From Methylobacteriaceae bacterium (GTDB lineage Bacteria; Pseudomonadota; Alphaproteobacteria; Rhizobiales; Beijerinckiaceae), in NCBI GenBank assembly GCA_020638195.1, contig JACKJC010000001.1:1167001-1231000 (forward strand): a stretch of 64,000 bases of DNA, given 5' to 3'. Below are positions 10,312 through 18,403 of the stretch, one piece after another. The first letter of the stretch is position 1. The number at the start of each line of letters is the position of its first letter. The translations under genes and the position numbers were made by a program. The notes beneath the pieces are model-generated. The model was not told the origin of the DNA. It searched no databases and was given only the letters and a program-made list of their open reading frames with translations.

Positions 10312-10944
10312 TCAAATGCGCGCTTCGAGGCGCTCGAAGATCATGACTGCGACATAGCCGAACAGTACGTGGCCGGCCCAGCTCATGAAGGACAGAAGAA
10401 GCGCGCCATCGAGCAGCAGGAACGGCAGGCCGGCGAGCGGCGCCATGATGCCGAGCGCGTTGAACCAGGTAAACGAGCCCCAGCTCAGCGCGTCACGATG
10501 AAGTTCCGACGGATTGATCAGGCGCGTCGCGGTCGTCGCCGCGACGATCGCCCAGAAGATTGCGGCGTTCGTTTCGAAGCCCGTGTGCGCGAAGCGCCAG
10601 GCGAGATAGGCCGAGAATATGCCGAGAACGCCGAGGTCGAGCGCCGGGCCCCAGCGGCGGAAGCTGCGGGAGATCACAAAATAGGCGATTGGATAGCCGA
10701 AGATGCCGACCGCGTAGTGAAGGAAGGTGGCGGTCGCGAGCGACAGTTCGGCGCCGGTCCAATGCTGCACGAGCGAGCGAACGAGTTCCGGCGGTTCGAG
10801 CGGTCCGCCGACCCATGCGGTAATCGTGCGCGCCCAGATCTCCCAGGCCATCAGCGCGCAATAGCCGCCGATGAACAGATTGCGCAGCGTGCGCGTCGAG
10901 GGCAGTGCGATCGTCGGCGCGACAGTCGAGGTTTGAGTTGTCAT
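10312..10944 (-). CDS. Hypothetical six-helix membrane protein
   Basis: This 210-residue protein has about six hydrophobic segments after a 20-residue polar N-terminus. I do not recognise the family. Visible features are a MAWEIWARTITAWVGGPLEPPELV segment between helices 1 and 2, an internal FVISRSFRRWGP loop and LINPSELHRDALSWG. It converges with the esterase gene 4 bp away. A CDS is supported by its hydrophobic pattern and codon use. No function is assigned. Confidence 0.7.
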   Translation of the reverse strand: MTTQTSTVAPTIALPSTRTLRNLFIGGYCALMAWEIWARTITAWVGGPLEPPELVRSLVQHWTGAELSLATATFLHYAVGIFGYPIAYFVISRSFRRWGPALDLGVLGIFSAYLAWRFAHTGFETNAAIFWAIVAATTATRLINPSELHRDALSWGSFTWFNALGIMAPLAGLPFLLLDGALLLSFMSWAGHVLFGYVAVMIFERLEARI

Positions 10945-11028
10945 GTGAGCCTCCCGAATTTTTCGTCTGGAGAGGTCTCACACCGCGCATTCAACGCGTA
11001 ATGAATTGTCCGTGAGCTCGTCCGTGAT

Positions 11029-11193
11029 CTAACCGCGGGACCGCACCAGCACCACGGCCGTCATCAGCAGGAAGATTGCGGCCAGCAGGGCGGGGGCCGC
11101 CAGGGCCTCGAGCTTGGCGCGCATCGCTCCGCGCGAATCCGCCATGAAGCCGCTGTGATGCTTGACGGCGCGGGGGATAAAAGGAGCGAGCAC
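11029..11193 (-). CDS. Possible small single-helix membrane protein
   Basis: This 54-residue frame starts at GTG 11193, preceded by GAGG at 8 bp. It ends in a hydrophobic helix (LAAPALLAAIFLLMTAVVLV) and a short Arg-containing tail. A 38-residue form from the ATG at 11145 is also possible but lacks a ribosome site. It occupies the gap between the six-helix protein and the CcdA gene. The only support is the start signal and the clean transmembrane segment. It could be chance. Confidence 0.35.
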   Translation of the reverse strand: MLAPFIPRAVKHHSGFMADSRGAMRAKLEALAAPALLAAIFLLMTAVVLVRSRG

Positions 11194-11280
11194 GGGACGC
11201 CTCGAACAACAACGCGACAGGAACGCCCTGTCGCGAGAGAGGCTAGCCCAGCATGGTTCGCGCAAGGTTAACGATTGTCG

Positions 11281-11304
11281 CCTGTGGAAGTTAATTTCCA
11301 CAGG
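11281..11304. terminator. Perfect 9-bp inverted repeat downstream of ccdA
   Basis: CCTGTGGAA and TTCCACAGG face each other across a 6-base GTTAAT loop, just after the ccdA stop. The stem would form in either RNA strand. No T-run follows, so it is either a weak or RNA-stabilising hairpin or a DNA-binding site. Confidence 0.4.
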
Positions 11305-11312
11305 CATTTAGG

Positions 11313-12035
11313 TCAGAAGCGGGTCGTCAGCGCGGTCAGCCAGGCCGGCGACCACTCGACCAGCGCGCTTTCGATCTGCTTGTCCGCGCCGGTGAGAATG
11401 ACGAGGCCGATCGCGACGAGAAGCACGCCCAGAGCGATCTTGGCGCCCTTGCCGCCCGAGATCAGCCGGTCGCGCCACCGCGCCATGGCCGGTCGCGACA
11501 ACGAGCCGAGCAGGGCGAGCGGCAGGCCTGCGCCGATGCCGAAGGCCGCCATCGTGGCCGCGACCAGCGGCAGCGATTCCCCGCGCGCTGCGAGCGCGGA
11601 GGCAGCCCCCAGCGTCGGGCCGACGCAGGGGCTCCATACCGCGCCGAGCAAGAGGCCGACGCCGAACTGGCCGGAGAGCCCGCCAGTCGAAAAGCCGCCG
11701 AAAGTGCGCTCCGCCCAGTCGCTCACCGGACCTCCCGCGGCCGCCAGCCGGACTTGCAACGGCGGCGCCGCCAGCAAGAGGCCGAGGGCGATCAGCAGGA
11801 TCGCGCCGGCCGTACGAAACCGGTCGCCGTCGAGCCCGATCGAAAAGCCGACGGTTGCGACGAACAGGCCGATCAAGGTGAATGACAGCGCGACGCCGCC
11901 CGCCAGCACGAGCGGTCCGCGCCTGTGCTCTCCGGCCGCCGCGCCGAGCACGAGGGGTGTCAGCGGCAGCACGCAGGGCGACAGGATGGAGAGCACGCCC
12001 GCGAGAAAGGCGAGGCCGATGGAGCCGAAGGTCAT
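11313..12035 (-). CDS. ccdA: CcdA/DsbD-type thiol-disulfide transporter
   Basis: This 240-residue, six-helix membrane protein carries reducing power from the cytoplasm to the periplasm. The two redox cysteines are in the expected repeats: ILSPCVLPLTPLV near residue 20 and WSPCVGPTLGAA near residue 136. It follows an exported thioredoxin by 7 bp on the same strand, so the pair probably forms a periplasmic reduction system. CcdA proteins serve cytochrome c maturation or other periplasmic thiols. No cytochrome genes are nearby. Confidence 0.88.
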   Translation of the reverse strand: MTFGSIGLAFLAGVLSILSPCVLPLTPLVLGAAAGEHRRGPLVLAGGVALSFTLIGLFVATVGFSIGLDGDRFRTAGAILLIALGLLLAAPPLQVRLAAAGGPVSDWAERTFGGFSTGGLSGQFGVGLLLGAVWSPCVGPTLGAASALAARGESLPLVAATMAAFGIGAGLPLALLGSLSRPAMARWRDRLISGGKGAKIALGVLLVAIGLVILTGADKQIESALVEWSPAWLTALTTRF

Positions 12036-12042
12036 GATCGGA

Positions 12043-12435
12043 TCAGAGCGATTTTTCGAGCAATTCCTCGATCGACAGCGGATCCGTCGCGCCGACCGAA
12101 CGACCAGTTTCCTTGGCGCCCTTGAATACGATCAGCGTGCTTTGCTTCTGGGCGTTGAAGGTCCTGAGCGCGTCCTTCTGCTTGTCGAAATCGACGTGGA
12201 AGACGGCGAGATTCGCAAACCGTGACTCGGCTTCCAGCTTCGACAGGATCGGCGTCTGCGCCTTGCAGGTCGGGCACCACGTGGCGTGGACTTCCACGAG
12301 AATCGACTTGCCGGCCTTTTGCGCGGCGGCGAAGGCGGCAGGCGAATAATCGACGCGCGTGCCGGCGAAAGCCGGCGCAAGCGTGAGGGACGTGAAAGCG
12401 GCGCCAGCCACGAGCAAATGCCTGCGAGAAATCAT
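12043..12435 (-). CDS. Exported thioredoxin-fold protein
   Basis: This 130-residue protein begins at ATG 12435, which has a GGAGG site 10 bp upstream. The N-terminus (ISRRHLLVAGAA) looks like a twin-arginine signal ending near APAFA. The mature part is a thioredoxin fold with a WCPTC active site near residue 60 and HVDFDKQKDAL. The long side of the active site resembles DsbD-gamma/TlpA-like reductants rather than a cytoplasmic thioredoxin. It is coupled to ccdA, its likely electron source. Tat export would imply folding before transport. Confidence 0.85.
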   Translation of the reverse strand: MISRRHLLVAGAAFTSLTLAPAFAGTRVDYSPAAFAAAQKAGKSILVEVHATWCPTCKAQTPILSKLEAESRFANLAVFHVDFDKQKDALRTFNAQKQSTLIVFKGAKETGRSVGATDPLSIEELLEKSL

Positions 12436-12543
12436 AGGTGACAATCCTCCGTGCGGCGGCGATGAGGCGCCGCTCGGGCAAAGAGATGCCCGCACGGCGA
12501 CGCACAAGCCATTCACGAAAGCGCGAGCGCGATCACGAACGCG

Positions 12544-14100
12544 TCAGGGGCGCATGGAAACTTTCGGCGCCTCTGGCGTCAGCGCGCGATAGGCAAGCTC
12601 GGCGAAATCGCATAGCAGCTTGCGTGTCTCGCGCGGGTCGACGATGTCCTCAACCCAGAAAGTTTCCGCCGTGCGGAACGGCGTGCGCAGCTTCGCCAGC
12701 CTCTCCTCGATCTCGGCGAGCTTGGCCTTCGGGTCCGGCGCGGCGTCGAGATCGGCGCGATATGCGGCCTCGATCCCGCCTTCCAGCGGCAGCGAGCCCC
12801 AGCGCGCCGACAGCCAGGCATATCGCAGCGACAGGCGCCCGGCCGGCTGGTGCGCGGCGCCGGCGACGCCGAAGCAATTGCGCACGATGATCGTGCACCA
12901 GGGAATATTCGTCTGGTTGAGCGCGGCCATTGCGCGCACGCCGTGGCGGATCGTCGCCGTCTGCTCGGCCTGCAGGCCGATCATGAAGCCTGGGCAATCG
13001 CAGAGATAGACGACGGGCAGGTGGAAGGTCTGCGCCATGTCGACGAAGCGCACGATCTTCTGGCAGGCCTCCGACGTCCACGCGCCGCCGTAGTGATAAG
13101 GATCGCTCGCAAGAAGCGCGATCGGTCTGCCTTGCAGGCGCGCGAAGCCGGTGATGATCGAACGCCCGAACATCTGGCCCATTTCGAAGAACGAGCCTTC
13201 GTCCACGACCGTCTCGATGATCGGCCGCATCTTGTAGACCTGCCGCTGGTTGCGCGGGATGGCCTTCATCAGCTTTTCGACCGGCCGGTCGACCGGATCG
13301 GTCGCCGGCAGGACCGGTGGCAGTTCATGCACGGAGGAGGGCAGGTAGGACAGGAACTTTCGCGCGCAATCGAAGGCTTCTTCCTCCGTGTCGACGGCGT
13401 GGTCGATCGCGCCGGACTTGGTCTGGATTTCCCAGCCGCCGAGGTCCTGCTTGGAAAGGGGTTGACCGAGCCGCGCCACGACCGGCGGCCCCGCGACGAA
13501 CATGGCGGAGGTCTTCGTCATGACAGAATAGTGGCTCGACGTCAGCCGCGCCGCGCCCAGCCCCGCGACCGAGCCGAGACCGAGGCCGACGACCGGCACA
13601 TGGCCGAGCGCATCCGTCATCAGATGATAGGCGCGCGTCTCGCCGACCTGTCCCGGCAAGTTGGAGCGGCCCTTGGTCTCGATCGTCTTGACCGAGCCGC
13701 CGCCGCCCGACCCTTCGATCACACGGATGACGGGCATGCGGAAGGTCTTGGCCATTTCCTCCGCCATCATCGGCTTTTCGCGGATCGAAGCGTCGGCCGA
13801 GCCGCCCCGCACCGTGAAATCGTCGCCGACGATCACGACCGGCCGGCCGTCGACCTTGGCGCGGCCGAACACGCAATTAGCCGGCGTCAGATCCTTCAGG
13901 TCGCCCTTCTCGTCGTACTCGCCCACGCCGGCGATCGCGCCGACCTCATGAAAGGTCCTCGCGTCGGAAATCCGATCGATGCGCTCGCGGATGGTCAGCC
14001 TGCCGCCGTCGTGCTGGCGCTTGACGCGCTCTGGCCCGCCCATCTTCGCGGTCAGCGCCTTCCGCTTTTCCAGCTCTTTCAGTTCCGGCGTCCAGGCCAT
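12544..14100 (-). CDS. Acyl-CoA carboxylase carboxyltransferase subunit
   Basis: This 518-residue protein has two crotonase-fold carboxyltransferase domains. The N-terminal one (residues about 30-260) has GRPVVIVGDDFTVRGGS and IEGSGGGGSV. The C-terminal one (about 270-510) has YHYGGAWTSEACQK and CPGFMIGLQAEQ. It is in the family of propionyl-, methylcrotonyl- and geranyl-CoA carboxylase beta chains. No biotin carboxylase/carrier gene lies in the window, so the partner subunit must be elsewhere. Which acyl-CoA it carboxylates is not evident. The start ATG has a GGGAGA site. Confidence 0.85.
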   Translation of the reverse strand: MAWTPELKELEKRKALTAKMGGPERVKRQHDGGRLTIRERIDRISDARTFHEVGAIAGVGEYDEKGDLKDLTPANCVFGRAKVDGRPVVIVGDDFTVRGGSADASIREKPMMAEEMAKTFRMPVIRVIEGSGGGGSVKTIETKGRSNLPGQVGETRAYHLMTDALGHVPVVGLGLGSVAGLGAARLTSSHYSVMTKTSAMFVAGPPVVARLGQPLSKQDLGGWEIQTKSGAIDHAVDTEEEAFDCARKFLSYLPSSVHELPPVLPATDPVDRPVEKLMKAIPRNQRQVYKMRPIIETVVDEGSFFEMGQMFGRSIITGFARLQGRPIALLASDPYHYGGAWTSEACQKIVRFVDMAQTFHLPVVYLCDCPGFMIGLQAEQTATIRHGVRAMAALNQTNIPWCTIIVRNCFGVAGAAHQPAGRLSLRYAWLSARWGSLPLEGGIEAAYRADLDAAPDPKAKLAEIEERLAKLRTPFRTAETFWVEDIVDPRETRKLLCDFAELAYRALTPEAPKVSMRP

Positions 14101-14225
14101 CGCAATTCTCTCCCTGATGTCGCCGTCTTGGCGGCGCGTGGCGGCAGTCTAGCCGGGTCTCGTGCTGCGCACACGTGCGCTGGCGCGAGGACTTGCTATG
14201 ATCGGCGCGCAGACGAGGAACCGCC

Positions 14226-14633
14226 ATGCAGGCCGATGTCATCGCTCATTCGCTGGAACTGGCCGCCGCGCGCGCCGGCGACCTGACGCCGCTCGTCTAT
14301 GCGCGGCTCTTTGCCGAGCGGCCGGAACTGGCGCAGTCCTTCGGCCACAATGCGAAGTCCGTGCATGGCGAGATGCTGGCTCGGGCGCTGGAGACGATTC
14401 TCGATTTCATCGGCGACAGCGCCTATGCCGCCAATCTCGTGGCGGCGGAATCGGCGGCGCATGCGACCTATGACGTGCCGCCGGAAACCTTCGTGACCTT
14501 CTTCCGCGTAATCGCCGAAACATTGCGCGATGTGCTCGGCGCCGACTGGACCGCCGAGACCGACACGGCCTGGCGCGAACTCGTCGCCGCCATGTCCGCC
14601 TGCGCGCATCAGGACGAAGGAGCTTTGATGTGA
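14226..14633 (+). CDS. Single-domain globin
   Basis: This 135-residue all-helical protein fits the globin domain of the flavohaemoglobin/Vitreoscilla haemoglobin group. The likely B/C/E region is YARLFAERPELAQSFG, and the proximal F-helix His is in AAHATYDVPPETF near residue 83. The H-helix contains TAWRELVAAM. There is no FAD/NAD reductase domain, so electrons must come from another protein. Its stop overlaps the GTG start of a glutathione peroxidase gene (GTGA), which suggests a joint role in nitric-oxide or peroxide defence. The assignment rests on pattern, not strong identity. Confidence 0.7.
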   Translation: MQADVIAHSLELAAARAGDLTPLVYARLFAERPELAQSFGHNAKSVHGEMLARALETILDFIGDSAYAANLVAAESAAHATYDVPPETFVTFFRVIAETLRDVLGADWTAETDTAWRELVAAMSACAHQDEGALM

Positions 14634-15112
14634 CGAACCTCTACGATTTTTCCGCGGATGACATCGACGGCAAAAAGGTCCCGCTCGAGAAATACAAGGG
14701 CAAGACGCTGCTGATCGTCAATACGGCGAGCCAGTGCGGCTTCACGCCACAATACGCCGGCCTCGAAAAGCTGCATCGCGACCTCGCCGACCGTGGCTTC
14801 GAAGTTCTGGGCTTTCCCTGCAACCAGTTCGGCGCGCAGGAGCCGGGCGATGCGGAAGAGATCAAGAATTTCTGTTCGTTGAAATACGACGTGACGTTTC
14901 CGATGTTCGCCAAGGTCGACGTCAACGGCGCGGATACGCATCCGCTGTTCGAATATCTCAAGAAGGCGAAGCCCGGCCTGCTCGGCTCGCAGAATGTGAA
15001 ATGGAACTTCACGAAGTTTCTGATCGACAGGGACGGCAATCCCGTCGCGCGCTACGCGCCGCAGGAGAGCCCGGAGTCGATCCGGAGGGATATCGAAAAG
15101 TTGTTGAGGTAA
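14630..15112 (+). CDS. Glutathione peroxidase (cysteine type)
   Basis: This 160-residue thioredoxin-fold peroxidase has all the family residues. The peroxidatic Cys is in SQCGFTPQY near residue 37, Gln is in FPCNQFG near residue 70, and Trp is in WNFTKFL near residue 125. It uses Cys rather than selenocysteine, as is usual in bacteria, where thioredoxin is often the actual reductant. The GTG start overlaps the globin stop by 4 bp, so its translation depends on the globin gene. Confidence 0.93.
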   Translation: MTNLYDFSADDIDGKKVPLEKYKGKTLLIVNTASQCGFTPQYAGLEKLHRDLADRGFEVLGFPCNQFGAQEPGDAEEIKNFCSLKYDVTFPMFAKVDVNGADTHPLFEYLKKAKPGLLGSQNVKWNFTKFLIDRDGNPVARYAPQESPESIRRDIEKLLR

Positions 15113-15120
15113 GTCCCAAA

Positions 15121-15222
15121 ACCCTCATGCTGAGGAGCGATGCGAAGCATCGCGTCTAGAAGCATGGGGACCGCGGCCATCCTTCGAGACGCGGCGCTGC
15201 GCGCCGCTCCTCAGGACGAAGT
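15121..15222. repeat. Palindromic intergenic repeat, family A copy 1
   Basis: This is about 100 bp between two convergent genes. It begins CCCTCATGCTGAGGAGC and ends GCTCCTCAGGACGAAG, with inner arms GTCTAGAAGCATGG and CCATCCTTCGAGAC, giving a long foldable structure. A second copy is at 17107-17211. The CTGAGGAG...CTCCTCAG form is a repeat type common between genes of Hyphomicrobiales. Its position after two stops is compatible with termination or mRNA protection. Confidence 0.8.
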
Positions 15223-15228
15223 TAAGTG

Positions 15229-16002
15229 TCACCCCTGCGTCCGCCCGCGCGCCTGGATTCCCGCGCGGCGCTGCTCCACCGACTCCGGCGTCACGCCGCG
15301 GTTGTGCGCGCTCGAACGACGATGCTCGATCGCCAGTCCCTCGCCGAGGCCCACCGCATAGCCCTCGTCGATGATCGATTTGTAGAGGCACAGCGTATCG
15401 GCCGGGATCGACGCCATGTCCTCCGCGAGTTTCATCGCGGCAGGCATCAATTCCTCCGGCGCCACCACGCGATTGACGAGCCCCCATTCCAGCGCAGTCT
15501 GCGCATCCAGGAAATTGCCGGTCAGCGACAATTCCTTGGCGCGATACACGCCGATGATGCGGGACAGTTTCTGCGACAGGCCCCAGCCCGGCATGATGCC
15601 GACGCGCGCATGCGTATCGGCGAAGCGTGCATTGCTCGAGGCGATCAGCACGTCGCAGGCGAGCGCCAGTTCGAAGCCGCCGGTGATGGCGACGCCGTTG
15701 ATCGCGCCGATCACGGGCTTCGGGCATTGCTGGATCGCCAGGACCGGATTTTCCGCCGCGCCCGTGGCGTTGGCGTCGCCGAGCGCGTCGGTCGAGCCGC
15801 CGAGTTCCTTGAGATCGAGGCCCGCCGTGAAGGCGCGGGCGCCCGCGCCCGTCAGGATCATGACACTGACGCTGTCATCGGCCGCGATCTTGCGGATGGC
15901 TTCGTCGAGCGCCCGGCGCAGGGCGCGCGACAGCGCGTTCATGGCTTCGGGGCGATCGAGCGTGACGACGGCGATCGCGCCTGTCTGTTCGACTTTCAGC
16001 AT
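15229..16002 (-). CDS. Enoyl-CoA hydratase/isomerase family protein
   Basis: This 257-residue crotonase-fold protein has the oxyanion-hole segments ARAFTAGLDLKELGG (near residue 57) and NGVAITGGFELALACD (near residue 103). The Glu-bearing segment HARVGIMPGWG corresponds to the second catalytic region. It starts 7 bp after a nitronate monooxygenase stop on the same strand and is probably co-transcribed. The substrate is unknown; possible reactions are enoyl-CoA hydration or a related isomerase or hydrolase step. Confidence 0.88.
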   Translation of the reverse strand: MLKVEQTGAIAVVTLDRPEAMNALSRALRRALDEAIRKIAADDSVSVMILTGAGARAFTAGLDLKELGGSTDALGDANATGAAENPVLAIQQCPKPVIGAINGVAITGGFELALACDVLIASSNARFADTHARVGIMPGWGLSQKLSRIIGVYRAKELSLTGNFLDAQTALEWGLVNRVVAPEELMPAAMKLAEDMASIPADTLCLYKSIIDEGYAVGLGEGLAIEHRRSSAHNRGVTPESVEQRRAGIQARGRTQG

Positions 16003-16008
16003 GGCGCG

Positions 16009-16986
16009 TCAGGCCGCCAGAAAGCCTTCGAGGCGCTTGCGGATGATCGATTCCGCTTCGGCCATGATCCGATCGATCAGCTCTTTCACCGTCGGTATGT
16101 CGTGGATCAGACCCGCGACCATGCCGCAAGACCAGGCGCCGACATCCATGTCGCCGTTCTGCATGACCTTGGGATAGACGCCGGCGACTTCCTGGATGAT
16201 GTCCTCGAACTTGATCGAAGAACCGAGTTCCTTCTCCTTGGCGATCAGGCGGTCGACAGCGGCGTTGCGCAGCACGCGCTCGGTGTTGCGCAGCGGGCGC
16301 ATGACGAGGCGTGTATCGAGTTCGCTCGCCGCGACGATCGCCGCCTTCACGTTCTCGTGCACGGGGGCTTCCTTCGTGCAGATGAAGCGCGTGCCCATGT
16401 TCATGCCTTCCGCGCCCATCGCCATGGCGGCGACCAGCGAGCGACCGTCGGCCATACCGCCCGAGGCGATGAAGGGAATCTTGAGTTCATCCGCCGCGCG
16501 CGGCAGCAGGATCATGTTCGGCACATCGTCTTCGCCGGGATGGCCGCCGCATTCAAAGCCGTCGACGCTGACCGCATCGCAGCCGATGGCTTCCGCCTTC
16601 AGCGCGTGGCGGACGGACGTGCACTTGTGGATCACCTTCACGCCCGCCTTCTTGAAGAACGGCATGACCTGCGAGGGGTTGTTGCCCGCCGTCTCCACGG
16701 CCTTGATGCCGTTCTCGATGATGACGCGCACGAGGCCTGCGTAGTCGGGCGAATTGACGGTCGGCAGGAAGGTCAGGTTCACGCCGAACGGCTTGTCGGT
16801 CATGGACCGGCACTTCTTGATCTCGGCGTCGAGCTTTTCCGGCGTGCCGAGCGTCAGCGCGGTGATGATGCCGAGCCCGCCCGCATTGGAAACGGCGGCG
16901 GCCAGCGGCGCGAGGCCGACATAGTGCATGCCGCCCTGCACGATCGGGTGCTGGATGCCGAGCATTTCGGTGATGCGGGTTTTCAT
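16009..16986 (-). CDS. Nitronate monooxygenase/2-nitropropane dioxygenase family flavoprotein
   Basis: This 325-residue FMN-binding TIM barrel starts at ATG 16986, which has a GGAGGA site. Longer upstream frames run into a repeat element. Characteristic stretches are MLGIQHPIVQGGMHYVG at the N-terminus, GVNLTFLP near residue 70, GCDAVSVDGFECGGHPGED near residue 140, and FIASGGMADGRSLVAAMAMGAEG near residue 180, the last being the FMN phosphate site. The GFECGGHPG signature fits the bacterial nitronate monooxygenase class, but many members act as enoyl reductases or on unknown substrates. The adjacent enoyl-CoA hydratase suggests a shared CoA-linked role. Confidence 0.85.
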   Translation of the reverse strand: MKTRITEMLGIQHPIVQGGMHYVGLAPLAAAVSNAGGLGIITALTLGTPEKLDAEIKKCRSMTDKPFGVNLTFLPTVNSPDYAGLVRVIIENGIKAVETAGNNPSQVMPFFKKAGVKVIHKCTSVRHALKAEAIGCDAVSVDGFECGGHPGEDDVPNMILLPRAADELKIPFIASGGMADGRSLVAAMAMGAEGMNMGTRFICTKEAPVHENVKAAIVAASELDTRLVMRPLRNTERVLRNAAVDRLIAKEKELGSSIKFEDIIQEVAGVYPKVMQNGDMDVGAWSCGMVAGLIHDIPTVKELIDRIMAEAESIIRKRLEGFLAA

Positions 16987-17106
16987 GGGCTTTCCTCCGA
17001 TTGTGCGCCGGCAGCCGGCTTGTTCGGAGGCGAGCCTAGTTGAAACCTGAGCAGGAATCGAGATCGTCGGACAAAAAGACGTGACGAAGGGGACGCGCCT
17101 TACAGA

Positions 17107-17211
17107 AACCTTCATGCTGAGGAGGCGCGAAGCGCCGTCTCGAAGCATGGCCACGCCTGCAGGTGAGGCTACCCTTCGAGACGCCGCCTGCGGCGGCTCC
17201 TCAGGGTGAGG
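17107..17211. repeat. Palindromic intergenic repeat, family A copy 2
   Basis: This second copy reads CTTCATGCTGAGGAGGCGCGAAGCGCC at the start and ends GGCGGCTCCTCAGGGTGAGG. It has internal arms TCTCGAAGCATGG and CCCTTCGAGA. It lies about 120 bp 5' of the nitronate monooxygenase gene. Compared with copy 1, the outer arms are kept while the inner hairpin tips differ but remain self-complementary, which indicates selection or amplification as a structure. Confidence 0.8.
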
Positions 17212-17227
17212 ATTCGGGGCTAGGTCT

Positions 17228-17512
17228 CTACTGCTGCCCGTCGCCAGCGCGGCGCGGGGCTGGCGCCTCGTCGCGGCGGCGGAAGCGAACGACCGCGCCC
17301 GGACCGCGAGTGCGGGCCGTGATCCGGCTGCGGCCCGTGCCCGTCAGCACATAGCGGCCGCGCATGTCGTCCCAGCGCATCAGGTCGTCCTGAATGGCGC
17401 GCTGGCGCAGCACCATCGTCATCGGATCCTGGACATGGGCGGGGGCGACATCGCCGAGCGCATCGACTTTCTTCAGCGCTTCGATGAGGAAGTTTTCATG
17501 GGCGTCGTGCAT
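17228..17512 (-). CDS. Conserved-looking small hypothetical protein
   Basis: This protein has about 94 residues from ATG 17512 (a TTG 24 bp upstream is an alternative start). The N-terminal 60 residues look structured and helical (HENFLIEALKKVDALGD, then DPMTMVLRQRAIQDDLMRW), followed by YVLTGTGRSRITA and a basic Arg/Pro/Gly tail. I do not recognise the family. It follows the L,D-transpeptidase gene on the same strand but is separated from it by a likely terminator at 17553-17580. Confidence 0.5.
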   Translation of the reverse strand: MHDAHENFLIEALKKVDALGDVAPAHVQDPMTMVLRQRAIQDDLMRWDDMRGRYVLTGTGRSRITARTRGPGAVVRFRRRDEAPAPRRAGDGQQ

Positions 17513-17552
17513 TGCGGAATCAAAATGGCCCCGCAAGGCGCATTCGACAAGA

Positions 17553-17580
17553 GAAAAGGCGCCACACCTTCTGCCTTTTC
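17553..17580 (-). terminator. Likely intrinsic terminator after the L,D-transpeptidase gene
   Basis: An 8-bp perfect stem (GAAAAGGC/GCCTTTTC) with a 12-base loop is followed on the minus strand by TCTTGTC. It lies 36-63 bases past the stop of the YkuD gene. The U-rich end of the stem fits a Rho-independent terminator. Confidence 0.6.
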
Positions 17581-17615
17581 ACAAACCCATTTAATTTCAA
17601 TGCATAGGTGGCGGC

Positions 17616-18326
17616 TCAGGCCAGCACGATCACCCGGGTTTTGACTGAAGCGCGGGTGTAGAGGTGCACGATGTCCTGATTCACCATGCGAATGCAGCCC
17701 GACGACACATTCGTGCCGATCGTCTCGGGCTCGGTCGTGCCGTGGATGCGATAGCCGAGATCGTGACCGCCGCCCTCGCTGAAGAGATACATGGCGCGGG
17801 CGCCGAGCGGGCTTTTTGGCCCTCCGCGCACGCCCAGGCCGCGCGGCGTCTGTTCGAGCTGCGCCCGGATTTCGGGCTGGCGCTCCACCATTTCGTGCGG
17901 CGGGACCCAGTCAGGCCAGTTGCGTTTCATGTTGACCTGGGCGCGGCCGTTCCAGCCGAAGCCCTCGCGACCGACGCCGACGCCGTAACGCGTCGCCCGG
18001 CCCTCACCTTCGGTGAAATAGAGATGCTTCGAGGCGGGATCGACGATGATCACGCCCATCGGCTCGGACCCCCTGTATTCGATGGTCTGGCGCAGCCAGC
18101 GGGGGTTGATCTGCGCATAGTCGAAGGCGCGGATGGCGAAGGGCTCGCCGGGATAGTCGGCGTAGATGGCCTTGTAGTCGGGCGTGGCGAGCGTGCGCCC
18201 GGCGAAATTGCGGTGCGGCTCGCCCGCCTCGGGCGCCAGGGTAAACGGCCCGTCCATGGAGCAGGCGGATAGCGCGGCGCCGAAAGCGGCGGCGCCTCCG
18301 GATAGAAGAGTGCGTCGGTCAAGCAT
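17616..18326 (-). CDS. L,D-transpeptidase (YkuD domain), lipoprotein-like
   Basis: This 236-residue exported protein has a short RR-containing signal (LDRRTLLSGGAA) ending in a lipobox-like LSAC, so it may be anchored to a membrane. The YkuD domain carries the catalytic pattern YRIHGTTEPETIG then SSGCIRM near residue 210, with the nucleophile Cys. Such enzymes form 3-3 peptidoglycan cross-links or attach proteins to the wall. No cell-wall genes are adjacent. Confidence 0.92.
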   Translation of the reverse strand: MLDRRTLLSGGAAAFGAALSACSMDGPFTLAPEAGEPHRNFAGRTLATPDYKAIYADYPGEPFAIRAFDYAQINPRWLRQTIEYRGSEPMGVIIVDPASKHLYFTEGEGRATRYGVGVGREGFGWNGRAQVNMKRNWPDWVPPHEMVERQPEIRAQLEQTPRGLGVRGGPKSPLGARAMYLFSEGGGHDLGYRIHGTTEPETIGTNVSSGCIRMVNQDIVHLYTRASVKTRVIVLA

Positions 18327-18403
18327 CGGTCATGTCTCGGGCCGGGACCGAAACATGGTTACAGAAGATGGTTAGGAATGGGTTTAGCGGCAGCCCTGCT
18401 GCT

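Noticed and set aside
15226..17043. Long plus-strand frame opposite the crotonase and nitronate monooxygenase genes
   Set aside because: It is antisense to two well-supported genes and crosses their boundary.
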